From CAYNSB01 sp964399625 (GTDB taxonomy: Bacteria > Planctomycetota > Phycisphaerae > Phycisphaerales > UBA1924): a stretch of 22,684 bases of DNA. The notes beneath the pieces were generated by a model. The model ran no database searches. It saw nothing but the letters and a program-made list of their open reading frames with translations, and was not told where the DNA came from. Where the stretch lies: positions 1-22,684 of the forward strand of contig CAYNSB010000051.1 of the NCBI GenBank assembly GCA_964399625.1, in the 5' to 3' direction. The number at the start of each line of letters is the position of its first letter. The first letter of the stretch is position 1. The position numbers were made by a program, and so were the translations under genes. Below, in pieces: positions 1-8,869 of the stretch.

Positions 1-889
<889 letters not shown>

Positions 890-1357
890 GGGTGTACCTC
901 GGGAGGGCAGGGACGGGGTGAGACAGTGACTGAGTGACGCGCGGGCGGGACAGATGGGCAAATCGTCAGAGCGATGGACAAGGCGGGCGGATCGATCTGG
1001 AGCCAAACCCGACTCGTTCCCGAACGGCCAGGGCGCGGTCCGGGGCCGCGATCGTAGACCGGGGGGAGGGGGGTTTTCCTTTTGGGGAAGGTGAGGGCGA
1101 AACGGGGGAGGCGTGCATCCGCGGGTGAGAACCGGGGTGGTACGACTGCTGTCCTGGCATGTGCGGAACTTCACGGGGAGGACCCCGATCCCATGTGCGA
1201 GCCAGATTCACCAACCCTCGGCGTGTTGAAAGCGGTCAATGCGTTGACCGCGCACTTCAATCGCGACCTCTTCGTTCCAGGTCCATGCGTTTCTTCTTGG
1301 TGCCCACCCGGGCGCGAAGTAGGATGCCCCGGCACGCCCACGCCCGGAGGAACGCCC
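890..1357. other. Intergenic region between divergent atpA and the LamG gene
   Basis: A 468-base stretch with no convincing gene. The short open frames on both strands here are low-complexity, Pro/Arg/Ser-rich and lack ribosome binding sites. The region must hold the promoters for atpA (leftward) and the LamG protein (rightward), but no sigma70-like pair with good spacing stands out. The one structured element is a perfect 8-base inverted repeat at 1232-1251. A purine-rich run at about 1060-1095 (many G, then TTTTCCTTTT) is the only low-complexity tract. Confidence 0.6.
1232..1251. repeat. Perfect 8-bp inverted repeat, possible operator
   Basis: Arms GCGGTCAA (1232-1239) and TTGACCGC (1244-1251) flank a 4-base loop TGCG. 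No T-run follows, so it is not an intrinsic terminator. It lies about 107 bases upstream of the LamG gene start and could be a dimeric regulator's operator or part of a leader hairpin. The function is a guess. Confidence 0.35.
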
Positions 1358-2332
1358 ATGCGTCGCATGTCGTTGTCGCACGCACTCGTCGGTGGATCGA
1401 TCGTGTCCGGGCTGGTCTCGATGGCGTCGGGCGCGCCGCCGGGCTTTCAGAGCGCCGTCAGCGCGTCGGGCCCGGCCCTGTGGTACCAGCTGAACGAGGC
1501 GAGTGGCAACGCGATCAATCGCGGCTCGCTTGGCGCGAGCTTCGACGCCAGCGTGAGCGCCACGGTGCAGCGTTCGCAGAGCACGCTCAAGGGCGACACG
1601 GGCATGCGGTTCGACGATGCCGCGGATTTCCTCGAATCGCTCTCGAGCACCACGCTCACGGGCAACCCGACGTTCTCGATTGAGGCGCTGGTCAACCTCG
1701 ACGCGACGGGCGGCGGGCTGTGGGGACCCATGCTGCACTGGGGAGGAAGCGGGACGGGCACGGCGGTCTACTTCTCGATCTCGAACTTCGATAACAACCG
1801 CCTCTACGCCGGGTTCTACAACTCGGGGCCACGCACGGCCTCGACGGTCCCCACGGGCGCGTGGATCCATGTGGTGTGGGTGCGCCAGGGAGGCAACGAC
1901 AGCGCCAGCGGCACGACGCTCTACATCAACGGTGTGCCGGTCGCGCTGCAGCAGGACCCCGCGCTGAGCCCGGGGTTTGTGCCAGCCGGGTCGATCAACG
2001 TCGTGTCCACGCCGTTTCGGATCAATCGCGGCGCGGACAACATCGGCACGCGCAAGTTCACGGGCACGCTCGATGAGATCGCGCTCTACACGCGCGCGCT
2101 GAGCGCGAGCGAGGTCGTGCAGCACGCCGCGCTCTCGGGCGTGACGTGCTACGCGAACTGCGATGGGAGCACGGGCTCGCCGGCGCTCTCCGCGTCCGAC
2201 TTCGTCTGTTTCCTGAGCGCGTTCCGCGCGGGCGCGGCGTACGCCAACTGTGACGGCAGCACCGCGGCGCCGACGCTCACGGCGTCGGACTTCGTGTGCT
2301 TCCTGGGCGCGTTCCGCGCCGGATGCCCGTAG
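1358..2332 (+). CDS. Secreted LamG-domain protein with C-terminal GC-type dockerin
   Basis: A 324-residue exported protein. Residues 1-26 form a signal peptide (MRRMS, hydrophobic core, ASGA before the mature end). Residues of roughly 35-258 resemble a LamG/concanavalin-like jelly roll: ALWYQLNEASGN at the start, FSIEALVNL, GAWIHVVWVRQ, TTLYINGVPV and GTLDEIALYTRALSASEV near the end, the usual strand pattern of the fold. Such domains bind carbohydrate or protein ligands outside the cell. Residues 264-324 hold two tandem CDGST...DFVCFL repeats, the dockerin-like module frequent in Phycisphaerae, with D/N/S residues placed like a calcium-binding loop. The start was chosen at ATG 1358 because CGGAGG lies seven bases upstream and the signal peptide begins there, although the frame stays open further upstream. 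The ligand is unknown. Confidence 0.88.
   Translation: MRRMSLSHALVGGSIVSGLVSMASGAPPGFQSAVSASGPALWYQLNEASGNAINRGSLGASFDASVSATVQRSQSTLKGDTGMRFDDAADFLESLSSTTLTGNPTFSIEALVNLDATGGGLWGPMLHWGGSGTGTAVYFSISNFDNNRLYAGFYNSGPRTASTVPTGAWIHVVWVRQGGNDSASGTTLYINGVPVALQQDPALSPGFVPAGSINVVSTPFRINRGADNIGTRKFTGTLDEIALYTRALSASEVVQHAALSGVTCYANCDGSTGSPALSASDFVCFLSAFRAGAAYANCDGSTAAPTLTASDFVCFLGAFRAGCP
2147..2332 (+). repeat. GC-type dockerin-encoding segment, copy 1
   Basis: The last 186 bases of the LamG gene encode 61 residues with two Asn-Cys-Asp-Gly-Ser repeats ending Gly-Cys-Pro. By hand alignment it matches the end of the next gene (3513-3698) without gaps at about 168 of 186 bases and 58 of 61 residues. The second half of the module is the more conserved, with about three silent differences. 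Confidence 0.85.
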
Positions 2333-2483
2333 CGGCGATAGGGAGCGCGCGAAAGTTGGCCAGATCTGCGGGTTGGCTCTTGCACTCCCATGTCGGAGGC
2401 TGCATGATCACGTGCGGCCGCAGCGCGCCTGGCTCGCGAGGGTCTCTCGTGGGCTTGCGGGCGGCCCTCACAGGGAGCGGGTC

Positions 2484-3698
2484 ATGGCCCCGAAGATCGC
2501 CCGGAACCGTGCGCGGATCGCCTCGCTCGCCGCGTCGGCGGGGCTTGTCGCGTCCGCGTCCGCGCAGTGGACGGTGACGGTGCTTCATCCTTCGGGCGCG
2601 ACGTCGTCGCAGGCGATGGGCGTGTCCGCGGGCACGCAGGTTGGAAACGCCGTCGTGGGCGGGCAGACGCACGCGAGCCTGTGGGCCGGCACGTCCGCGT
2701 CGTGGGTGGACCTGCACCCCTCCGGCGTCACGTCCTCGCAACTGCTCGCGACGACGGGCACGGAGCACGTGGGCACGACGTTCGGCGGAGTGCGACTGCA
2801 CGCGGCGCGATGGAGCGGGACCACGCCCTCGGCCACGGACCTGCACCCGACGGGTTACTTCGACTCGGCGCTGCAGGGCGTCTCGATCGGCCGGCAGGCG
2901 GGGCGGATCGGCATCACGGGCGCGATCGCGCACGCCTGCGTGTGGAACGACACGGCCACGAGCTTCGTGGACATCCACCCGCTGGGCGCGGACAGCTCGT
3001 ACATCTTGGGGGCGTTCGATGTGCAGCTGGTGGGGTACGCGATCACGGGCGGCATTGGCCACGCGGGAACGTGGACTGGCACCGCCGCGTCGTGGCACGA
3101 TTTGCACCCCGCGGGCTGGTCGCAGTCGCAGGCGTGGGGCACATCGGGGCTCCAGCAGTGCGGGCTCGTCTCGGGCACGACGGGCGGCGCGCGGGCGTGC
3201 GTGTGGTCGGGGACGCCCGCGTCGTGCGTCGTGCTGCATCCCGCCGGCGTGACGCAGTCCCGCGCGTACGCGGTCTCCGGCGGCTACCAGGCCGGCACGG
3301 TCACCGCGACGAGCGGCGTGCGCGCCGGGCTGTGGAACGGAACGCCCGAGACGTTCGTCGATTTGCACGCGCTGCTGCCGACGAGCCTCGGGTACATCAC
3401 GTCCGAAGCGCGCGGCGTGTGGAGCGACGGTGCTTCGCTCACCGTCGTCGGGTGGGCGAGCCAGAGCAGCCTTCCGCAGGCGGTGATGTGGACGCGCCCG
3501 CTCACGCCGCCGTGCTACGCCAACTGCGACGGGAGCACGGGATCGCCGGCGCTCTCGGCGTCCGACTTCGTCTGCTTCCTCTCCAAGTTCCGCGCGGGCG
3601 ATGCGTCGGCGAACTGCGACGGCAGCACCGCGGCGCCGACGCTCACGGCGTCGGACTTCGTGTGCTTCTTGGGCGCGTTCCGCGCCGGATGTCCGTAG
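2484..3698 (+). CDS. Secreted HAF-like repeat protein with C-terminal GC-type dockerin
   Basis: A 404-residue exported protein. The first ~28 residues are a signal peptide ending ASASAQ. From about residue 32 come seven units of roughly 43-48 residues, each starting near (L/I)HPxG and carrying a G...HA..W.G......DLHP pattern. Examples are LHPSGATSSQ, LHPTGYFDSA, IHPLGADSSY and LHPAGWSQSQ; the seventh is diverged (LHALLPTSLG). This resembles the extracellular HAF repeat family, and seven units could close into a beta-propeller, which is inference. Residues 344-404 are the same two-repeat dockerin-like module as in the preceding gene. The start is ATG 2484 with GGGAG upstream. It lies 151 bases after the LamG gene on the same strand and ends 16 bases from the convergent signalling operon. 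No enzyme motif was recognised. Confidence 0.85.
   Translation: MAPKIARNRARIASLAASAGLVASASAQWTVTVLHPSGATSSQAMGVSAGTQVGNAVVGGQTHASLWAGTSASWVDLHPSGVTSSQLLATTGTEHVGTTFGGVRLHAARWSGTTPSATDLHPTGYFDSALQGVSIGRQAGRIGITGAIAHACVWNDTATSFVDIHPLGADSSYILGAFDVQLVGYAITGGIGHAGTWTGTAASWHDLHPAGWSQSQAWGTSGLQQCGLVSGTTGGARACVWSGTPASCVVLHPAGVTQSRAYAVSGGYQAGTVTATSGVRAGLWNGTPETFVDLHALLPTSLGYITSEARGVWSDGASLTVVGWASQSSLPQAVMWTRPLTPPCYANCDGSTGSPALSASDFVCFLSKFRAGDASANCDGSTAAPTLTASDFVCFLGAFRAGCP
3513..3698 (+). repeat. GC-type dockerin-encoding segment, copy 2
   Basis: Partner of 2147-2332. The amino-acid differences are confined to three sites: SKF for SAF, and GDAS for GAAY at the junction between the two half-repeats. 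The last 90 bases differ at only about three positions, all silent, which suggests recent duplication or gene conversion of the tail alone, since the upstream parts of the two genes are unrelated. Confidence 0.85.
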
Positions 3699-3714
3699 GA
3701 ATCGCGCGACGGGA

Positions 3715-4896
3715 TTACGCCGCCATGCGATCGTCCGAGTCGTCCTCTTCGGCCGGGCCGAAGCCCCCCCACTTGTCCTTGGGCAGGTGCCGGTGGTGGA
3801 TGTGGATGACGCGTGAGAGCTGCTTGCCGAAGAGTTCGGCGATGGTGCGGAAGACGGGGAGCATCTGCTCCGTGAAGGGGTGCTTGCGATCGCGGAAGAG
3901 CGCGACGACCGCGAGGCACTCGCCCTCGTGGTGGCAGGCGAAGGTGACGAGGCAGTGGTCGCTGAGCCAGTGCGCGTGCTCGCCCAGGAAGGCCTCGATG
4001 TCCGCGCGGGAGTTGAACGCGCGCAGGTCCTTGGTCTTCTCCATGCGCGGCGGGATCACGCCCGCGAGCGTCTCGAGCATCACGTCCGCCGCGTCCTTGG
4101 GGCAGTCGTAGTTGACGTACGCGCCCAGGGAGAAATCGGCGGAGTTGCTGGGCAGGTAGACGGCGGCGTTGGTGGGCCCGGTCTTGGCGAGGACGAACTC
4201 CAGGGCGGTGCGCAGCAGGCTCTCGACGTCGAGCTCCTGGCGGATGAGGGAGTTGAACTCGCTGGCGACCGAGAGCTGCGTGACCTGCCCGGAGAGCTCC
4301 TGGTATGCATCGACGAGGTCGCCGCACATGCTCGAGACCTGGTTGGTGATCTCGTGGCGGGCCTGGTTGAGGTGCTTGCAGACCTTGGTAAGGCGTGCGA
4401 TGCGGGCCTGCTGGTCGAAGCCGGCGCGGGCCTTGGCGCACGCGTTCTTGACGGAGTTGGAGAGCTCGCGTCCCTTGGCGTTGGGCGAGATGATGTCCAC
4501 GGCGCCGCAGCGCATGGCGGCGACGGCCTGCTCGAGCGTGGGCGTGTCGATCACGATGATCGGCGCGGGCGAGCCGGTCGTGCTGGCCAGGCGTCGGGCG
4601 AGCTCGAGCCCGGAGCCGTCGGGCAGTTCGGCGCGGATGAGCGCGAGGTCGAAGTGGTCGGCCTCGATGAGCTCCATCGCTCCGCGGACTGAGTCGGCGT
4701 GCTCGCAGGAGCCCACGCCCGAGTCGCACCCGTTGTTCTCCTGCGCATCGCAGAGGCGCGAGGCGAGGCGCTGGCGCTCGCTGCGCGAGCCCGAGACGAT
4801 GAGCACGCGGGTGGGCGCGCTGAAGCCGCCATGGGGGGTCTTGTCCATGTCGAAGGGCGGCTGGGGATCAGACTCGGGGTGCTTTCGGCGTGCCAT
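3715..4896 (-). CDS. Degenerate receiver (pseudo-REC) plus GAF-like domain protein
   Basis: A 393-residue cytoplasmic signalling protein, last gene of a three-gene operon and 36 bases after the kinase. Residues ~28-155 have the response-regulator receiver pattern: VLIVSGSRSE, FDLALIRAELPDGSGLEL, APIIVIDTPT, AAMRCGAVDIISPN. All catalytic positions have changed. The acidic pair is SG, the phospho-acceptor Asp is Arg (LIR in place of LLD), and the KPF lysine is missing. A helical linker (~155-205, LTKVCKHLNQARHEITNQ) may form a coiled coil. Residues ~205-375 look GAF-like (LDVESLLRTALEFVLAKTG, AAVYLP, CLVTFACHHEGECLAVVALF). The start is ATG 4896 with GGAGGGG upstream. It probably acts as an unphosphorylated partner or sensor in the kinase pathway, which is inference from the operon. 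Confidence 0.85.
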   Translation of the reverse strand: MARRKHPESDPQPPFDMDKTPHGGFSAPTRVLIVSGSRSERQRLASRLCDAQENNGCDSGVGSCEHADSVRGAMELIEADHFDLALIRAELPDGSGLELARRLASTTGSPAPIIVIDTPTLEQAVAAMRCGAVDIISPNAKGRELSNSVKNACAKARAGFDQQARIARLTKVCKHLNQARHEITNQVSSMCGDLVDAYQELSGQVTQLSVASEFNSLIRQELDVESLLRTALEFVLAKTGPTNAAVYLPSNSADFSLGAYVNYDCPKDAADVMLETLAGVIPPRMEKTKDLRAFNSRADIEAFLGEHAHWLSDHCLVTFACHHEGECLAVVALFRDRKHPFTEQMLPVFRTIAELFGKQLSRVIHIHHRHLPKDKWGGFGPAEEDDSDDRMAA

Positions 4897-4932
4897 CGTC
4901 CCCTCCGTGGGATCGTGGTGCGGGGTCGAACG

Positions 4933-7278
4933 TCAGGTGCCTCGTCCCGACACGGGAAGGGCGATGGTGGCGGTGGTTCCCTTGGCGGGCTCCGAGGCGA
5001 GGGTGATCTCGCCCGAGTGCGCCTCGATGATCGCGCGGGCGCGGGTGAGGCCCAGGCCCGTGCGACGACCCGCGGGCTTCTCGCTGAAGAACGGGTCGAA
5101 GGCGTGCTGCAGCGTCTTTGCGGACATTCCGGGTCCCTGGTCGCTCACGATGAGGAACCATCGACCATCCGAGGGCGTGGTTTGAGCCTCGATCGTCACC
5201 GGAGTCTCCGGCGAGGCCTGCGCGGCGTTGGCGATCAGCTCGGCGAGCGCGGACGCGACCATGGGGCGATCGACGATCACCGAATGGGAGGACGACGGAA
5301 CCCGAACACGCACGCGAAGCTCGCGCGTTCCGGTCCGCTCCTGGGCCGCGGCAACCGCGGAGCGGATGAGCGTGTCGAGCGTGCACGTTTCGAGTCGGGG
5401 CTTGGGCGGGTCGGCGATGAGGCGGAGCGAGGTGATGAGATCGGAGAGGCGCTGGGCGTGCTCGGCGATGGTCGCGGCGCCGGCGCGGTCCGCGTCGTCC
5501 TTGGCGGACTCCATCAGGAGCTGGGCGCGCGCGGAAATGACCGTGAGCGGGTTGTTCATCTCGTGCGCGGCGCCGGCGGCGAACTCGCCGAGCTTGGCCA
5601 TCGCCTCGGCCTCGGCGAGGAGGGCCCGCGTCTCCATCAGCGTGCGGTTGGCCGTCGCGAGCCGTTCCTGCAGGCGCGTGGCCGAGTCGTGGTGCGCGGC
5701 GGCGGCGATCGCGCCGCACCAGGTCGCCAGCAGGGGCTCCATGAGCGCGGGCTCGAGCGTGCCGGCGCCCTCCTGATCGTGGATGAGCACGACCGAGGGG
5801 GCGGGCGTCGTGGGCGAGCCGTCGGGCGTGTGCGGGACGACCGGCAGCAGCGCGACGCGGCGCAGGTCCTGGGTGTCGGCGAGATACTCGGCGAGCCACG
5901 ACAGCAGCCCCATGGCGCGCATCGGGATCGCCGACGGGTTGCACAGCCCCGAGAGCGACGCGACGTGGTTGCCCGCGGAGCCCGAGGCGGGCGGCGGCTC
6001 GATGCTGACGGTGCGCGTGGGCTTGCCGTCCTGTCCGAAGCAGCAGAGCTGCCAGGGCTCGCCCTCGCGCGACTGGTAGACGACGCCCAGGAACGCCTCG
6101 CCCAGGATGGACGAGGCCGAGCGCGAGACGGCGGCGAGCGTGCCCACGATGCCGCGCTTGGCGCCGGCGGCGGCGAGCGCGCCGTGGAAGGCGCCGATCG
6201 CCTGCAGGACGCGCGTCTGCTTGCCCGCCAGCCGGGCGCGCTGCTCGAAGATCTGCGACATGCGCCCGAGCTTGGCGTTGGCCTGGGTCAGCGCCTCCAG
6301 GAGCATCTCGGGCGTGCTGCGCTCGCCCAGCCCCAGCACGGCGCAGCGGCGCGCGACGCACTCGTGCAGGCGTGCGATCATGCCGTCGACCGCCTCGGAG
6401 GAGAGGCCCATGCGCTTGGCGAGCCCAGCGGCGCCCTTGACGGGCTCGGGCGTGTTGAAGTCCCCCGACCAGCCCAGGTGGAGCTCGCGGCACAGGGCGC
6501 GGGCGACCCAGATGATCGAGATGAGCGCCCGGTTGGGCTGCTCGGGCATCGCGTCGAGCGGCTGCCCGCAGAGCCAGATCACGTCCTGGATCGCGTCGGG
6601 CAGACCCCAGTGGTCGGCGAGGCGTTTGCCGATCGTGTGGTGGTCGATGCCCAGGAGCTGGGCCTCGGCGCGAGCGCTGGAGGTCTGGCGGCGCTCGGCC
6701 AGCCCCAGCACGCGGCCATAGGCCTTGGGCAGGATGACCTCCAGCGCGAGCTTGCCCATGTCGTGCAGCAGGCCCGCGACGAACGCCTCCTCGGGCTTGA
6801 CGCCCAGCTCGACGTGGCGCTCGGCGATGAGCTCGGCCGCGGAGGCGACGGCGAGCGAGTGGCGCCAGAACCCGTCGCGATCGAAGGGAACGGTGTGCTC
6901 GCCCGGGGCGCCCGCGGCCTCCTTGGTGCGGCGCGAGCGCGGGCGCATGACCTCGAAGACGGCAACGGAGAGCAGCGCCGCCTGGACCGCCTCCAGCCCG
7001 AGCATGACGACGGCGCGCCGGACGGTGGTGATCTTGTCGCCCAGGCCCTTCTCGGCGGTCCGGCACAGGCCCAGCAGGCGCGCGGTGAGCGTCGGGTCGC
7101 TCTCGATGATCTCGACGATCTGGTCGAGGTCGGCGTCCTCGACGTTGGTGATGGTGAGCAGGCGCGTGGCGATCGCGGGCAGCGTGGGCAGCGCGTCCAC
7201 CTCGCGGAGGATGAGCTCGATCTGATCGCCCGAGGGCGGCGTGGCTTCGTGGACCGATCGGGACGCGAGTTGGGTCAC
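4933..7278 (-). CDS. HDOD domain / GAF-like / sensor histidine kinase fusion
   Basis: A 781-residue protein with no membrane segment, so a cytoplasmic kinase. Residues ~20-220 form an HDOD domain (ILREVDALPTLPAIATRLL, FVAGLLHDMGKLALEV, LLGIDHHTIGKRLADHWGLP), a module used in c-di-GMP-related and stress signalling. The middle (~340-550) is helical then GAF-like (SILGEAFLGVVYQSREGEPW). The kinase core is complete: H-box AAHEMNNPLTVI with the phospho-accepting His at about 572, N-box ELIANAAQA, G1 DQGPGM, F-box FDPFFSEK and G2 GLGLTRAR. The start is GTG 7278. It follows the regulator gene by 40 bases and precedes the pseudo-receiver gene by 36, all on one strand. The regulator next door is its likely phosphotransfer partner. 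Confidence 0.92.
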   Translation of the reverse strand: MTQLASRSVHEATPPSGDQIELILREVDALPTLPAIATRLLTITNVEDADLDQIVEIIESDPTLTARLLGLCRTAEKGLGDKITTVRRAVVMLGLEAVQAALLSVAVFEVMRPRSRRTKEAAGAPGEHTVPFDRDGFWRHSLAVASAAELIAERHVELGVKPEEAFVAGLLHDMGKLALEVILPKAYGRVLGLAERRQTSSARAEAQLLGIDHHTIGKRLADHWGLPDAIQDVIWLCGQPLDAMPEQPNRALISIIWVARALCRELHLGWSGDFNTPEPVKGAAGLAKRMGLSSEAVDGMIARLHECVARRCAVLGLGERSTPEMLLEALTQANAKLGRMSQIFEQRARLAGKQTRVLQAIGAFHGALAAAGAKRGIVGTLAAVSRSASSILGEAFLGVVYQSREGEPWQLCCFGQDGKPTRTVSIEPPPASGSAGNHVASLSGLCNPSAIPMRAMGLLSWLAEYLADTQDLRRVALLPVVPHTPDGSPTTPAPSVVLIHDQEGAGTLEPALMEPLLATWCGAIAAAAHHDSATRLQERLATANRTLMETRALLAEAEAMAKLGEFAAGAAHEMNNPLTVISARAQLLMESAKDDADRAGAATIAEHAQRLSDLITSLRLIADPPKPRLETCTLDTLIRSAVAAAQERTGTRELRVRVRVPSSSHSVIVDRPMVASALAELIANAAQASPETPVTIEAQTTPSDGRWFLIVSDQGPGMSAKTLQHAFDPFFSEKPAGRRTGLGLTRARAIIEAHSGEITLASEPAKGTTATIALPVSGRGT

Positions 7279-7318
7279 GCCTTGGCTCCGTGCGGCGCGC
7301 GCGGGCGCGCCCGGTGCG

Positions 7319-7948
7319 TCACAGGGCCGCGCCCGACGGGGAGTCGCTCCCGGTCAGTTGCGACATCTTCGCGAGCAGCTGCGACACGTTGAAGGGCTTC
7401 TTGACGAAGTCGTCGGCGCCCGCGTCGAGCAACGCCTGCACCTCGGACTGGTTCACCACGCCCGAGACGATGATGATCTTCGTGTCCTTGAGGTGGGGCG
7501 AGCCCTTGATGCGCTGGCACACCTGGTTGCCGTTGATGTCCGGAAGCAGGTAGTCCAGGAGCATGAGGCTCGGGCGGAAGGACTCCGTGAGCAGCCCCGC
7601 GTCGTAGCCGGTGGTCGCGGTGCGCACGTCCCAGCGCCCGTCGCGCTGCAGGACCTGCACGAGCGTCTCGACGATCGCGGGATCGTCGTCCACGACGAGG
7701 ACGCGCTTGCCCGCGCCCTCGAGCGCCTCGAGCGGGATGCCGTTGGCCTTCATGAAACGGATGAGCTCCTCGCGCGGGATGCGCCGGAACTTGGAGCCCG
7801 GGACGCGGAAGCCCGTGAGGCGGCCCGAGTCGAAGCAGCGGATGATGGTCTGCTGGCTGACCTTGCAGACCGCCGCGGCCTCGCCCGTGGTGAAGATGCG
7901 CTTGTCGCCCCAGTTCTGGGTCGGAACGCTGTGGCCGTTGTCGCTCAT
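7319..7948 (-). CDS. Response regulator with N-terminal excisionase-type HTH and C-terminal receiver
   Basis: A 209-residue protein, first gene of the signalling operon. Residues ~18-68 are a MerR/excisionase-like DNA-binding helix-turn-helix (FTTGEAAAVCKVSQQTIIRC, then GSKFRRIPREELIRFM). Residues ~82-205 are a complete receiver: VLVVDDDPAI (acidic cluster), LMLLDYLLPDINGN (phospho-acceptor Asp in LLD), IIIVSG and FVKKPF (conserved Lys). This order, DNA-binding domain before receiver, reverses the usual one. The start is ATG 7948, preceded by GGGGAG; the frame stays open for 33 codons upstream, but those codons look like leader sequence. It is likely phosphorylated by the HDOD kinase downstream. 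Its DNA targets are unknown. Confidence 0.9.
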   Translation of the reverse strand: MSDNGHSVPTQNWGDKRIFTTGEAAAVCKVSQQTIIRCFDSGRLTGFRVPGSKFRRIPREELIRFMKANGIPLEALEGAGKRVLVVDDDPAIVETLVQVLQRDGRWDVRTATTGYDAGLLTESFRPSLMLLDYLLPDINGNQVCQRIKGSPHLKDTKIIIVSGVVNQSEVQALLDAGADDFVKKPFNVSQLLAKMSQLTGSDSPSGAAL

Positions 7949-8110
7949 GGCACTCCCCTGCGGGCCTCTGGGCCTTATGAGGAGGTATCGAGCGGGAATT
8001 TGCCCAACTTCACACGGAAAGATCCCCTGTTTGCCCGGATGGCGCAATCGTTGCGTCTTCTCCGATTGTGAGGGGTTTCACGTGGCACCAGACTTATGGA
8101 TGCGATCAGC

Positions 8111-8806
8111 TCAGCGGCCCTTCATTTGCCGCCATTTCGTCACGGCCTCGGCTTCTCGGGCGTAATCGGGCGTGAGCAGGAGAGGGTCGATCGGATCGCG
8201 ACCGGGCGCGAGGCGAAGCACCGCGGCCGCGCTCAGGCGAATCGCCTCAAGGTGGATGTTCAGCGCCGTCGCCCGCGATCGGATCGAGTCCGGCAGGAAG
8301 GGGTCGCTCACCAGTGTGGTCACGCCGAGCGCGGAAACGTCCGGCTCGCCCATGAGCCGGGCGGGCGGGCCCAGCGTGAGCACGCCGCGATCATCGCGCT
8401 CGAACGTGCGCACGCTTGCCCATCCGTTCTTGGAGGCGAGCGCGACGGCGAATCGTCCGCGGGCGGCGCTGGTGTTCGCCGCGACCTCGTGCGAGGAGAT
8501 CGGCAGCGGGCGCGCGCCCGTCGCCTCCGCGAGCATCTTCGCCGTGGCGACGGCGATGCGGAGCGAGGTGTACCCGCCGGGGCCGATCGAGATCGCGATG
8601 CGGGTCAGGTCCGCGGGCTTTCTTTGGGCGGCGGCGAAGGCGCGATCGATCGCGCCCATCAGGTCATCGTGGTGTGGCGAGCGCGGGCGGAGGGGCTCCT
8701 CCGCGAGCACCTCCAGCACGCCACGCTCGCTGAGCGTGCCCAGCGCGACGCTCGCGGCGCCCTCGTGGGCCGTGGGGTTCGAGGTTTCGATCGCGAGGAT
8801 GAGCAT
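8111..8806 (-). CDS. tsaB: tRNA threonylcarbamoyladenosine biosynthesis protein TsaB
   Basis: A 231-residue member of the ASKHA-fold TsaB/YeaZ family. TsaB partners TsaD (with TsaE) in attaching threonylcarbamoyl to A37 of ANN-decoding tRNAs. Visible family marks are the N-terminal strand MLILAIETSN, HHDDLMGAIDRAF (equivalent to the SxxLLPxI segment), the signature ISIGPGGYTSLRIAVATAKM and the following PISSHEVAA. Length fits the family. ATG 8806 is preferred because it starts exactly at the first strand; a TTG nine bases upstream is possible, and neither has a clear Shine-Dalgarno sequence. The gene follows arfB on the same strand by about 63 bases. The C-terminus ends in a basic KWRQMKGR tail. 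Confidence 0.93.
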   Translation of the reverse strand: MLILAIETSNPTAHEGAASVALGTLSERGVLEVLAEEPLRPRSPHHDDLMGAIDRAFAAAQRKPADLTRIAISIGPGGYTSLRIAVATAKMLAEATGARPLPISSHEVAANTSAARGRFAVALASKNGWASVRTFERDDRGVLTLGPPARLMGEPDVSALGVTTLVSDPFLPDSIRSRATALNIHLEAIRLSAAAVLRLAPGRDPIDPLLLTPDYAREAEAVTKWRQMKGR

Positions 8807-8869
8807 GGAGGGCAATGGCCAGGACGAGGGAACGGGGACTGCGGATCGTGAACAACCAGAGGCGGCGCG

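Noticed and set aside
966..1214. 82-codon minus-strand frame upstream of atpA
   Set aside because: It is Pro/Ser/Arg-rich with no ribosome binding site and no resemblance to AtpH or AtpF.
4699..7392. 897-codon open frame on the plus strand
   Set aside because: It is an antisense shadow of the HDOD-kinase gene, produced by high G+C at third positions. Its translation is Arg/Gly/Ala/His low-complexity with no domain, and the minus strand has clear motifs.
8043..8055. CGCAA-TCG-TTGCG inverted repeat upstream of the signalling operon
   Set aside because: A five-base stem is too short to distinguish from chance, and no promoter could be placed next to it.
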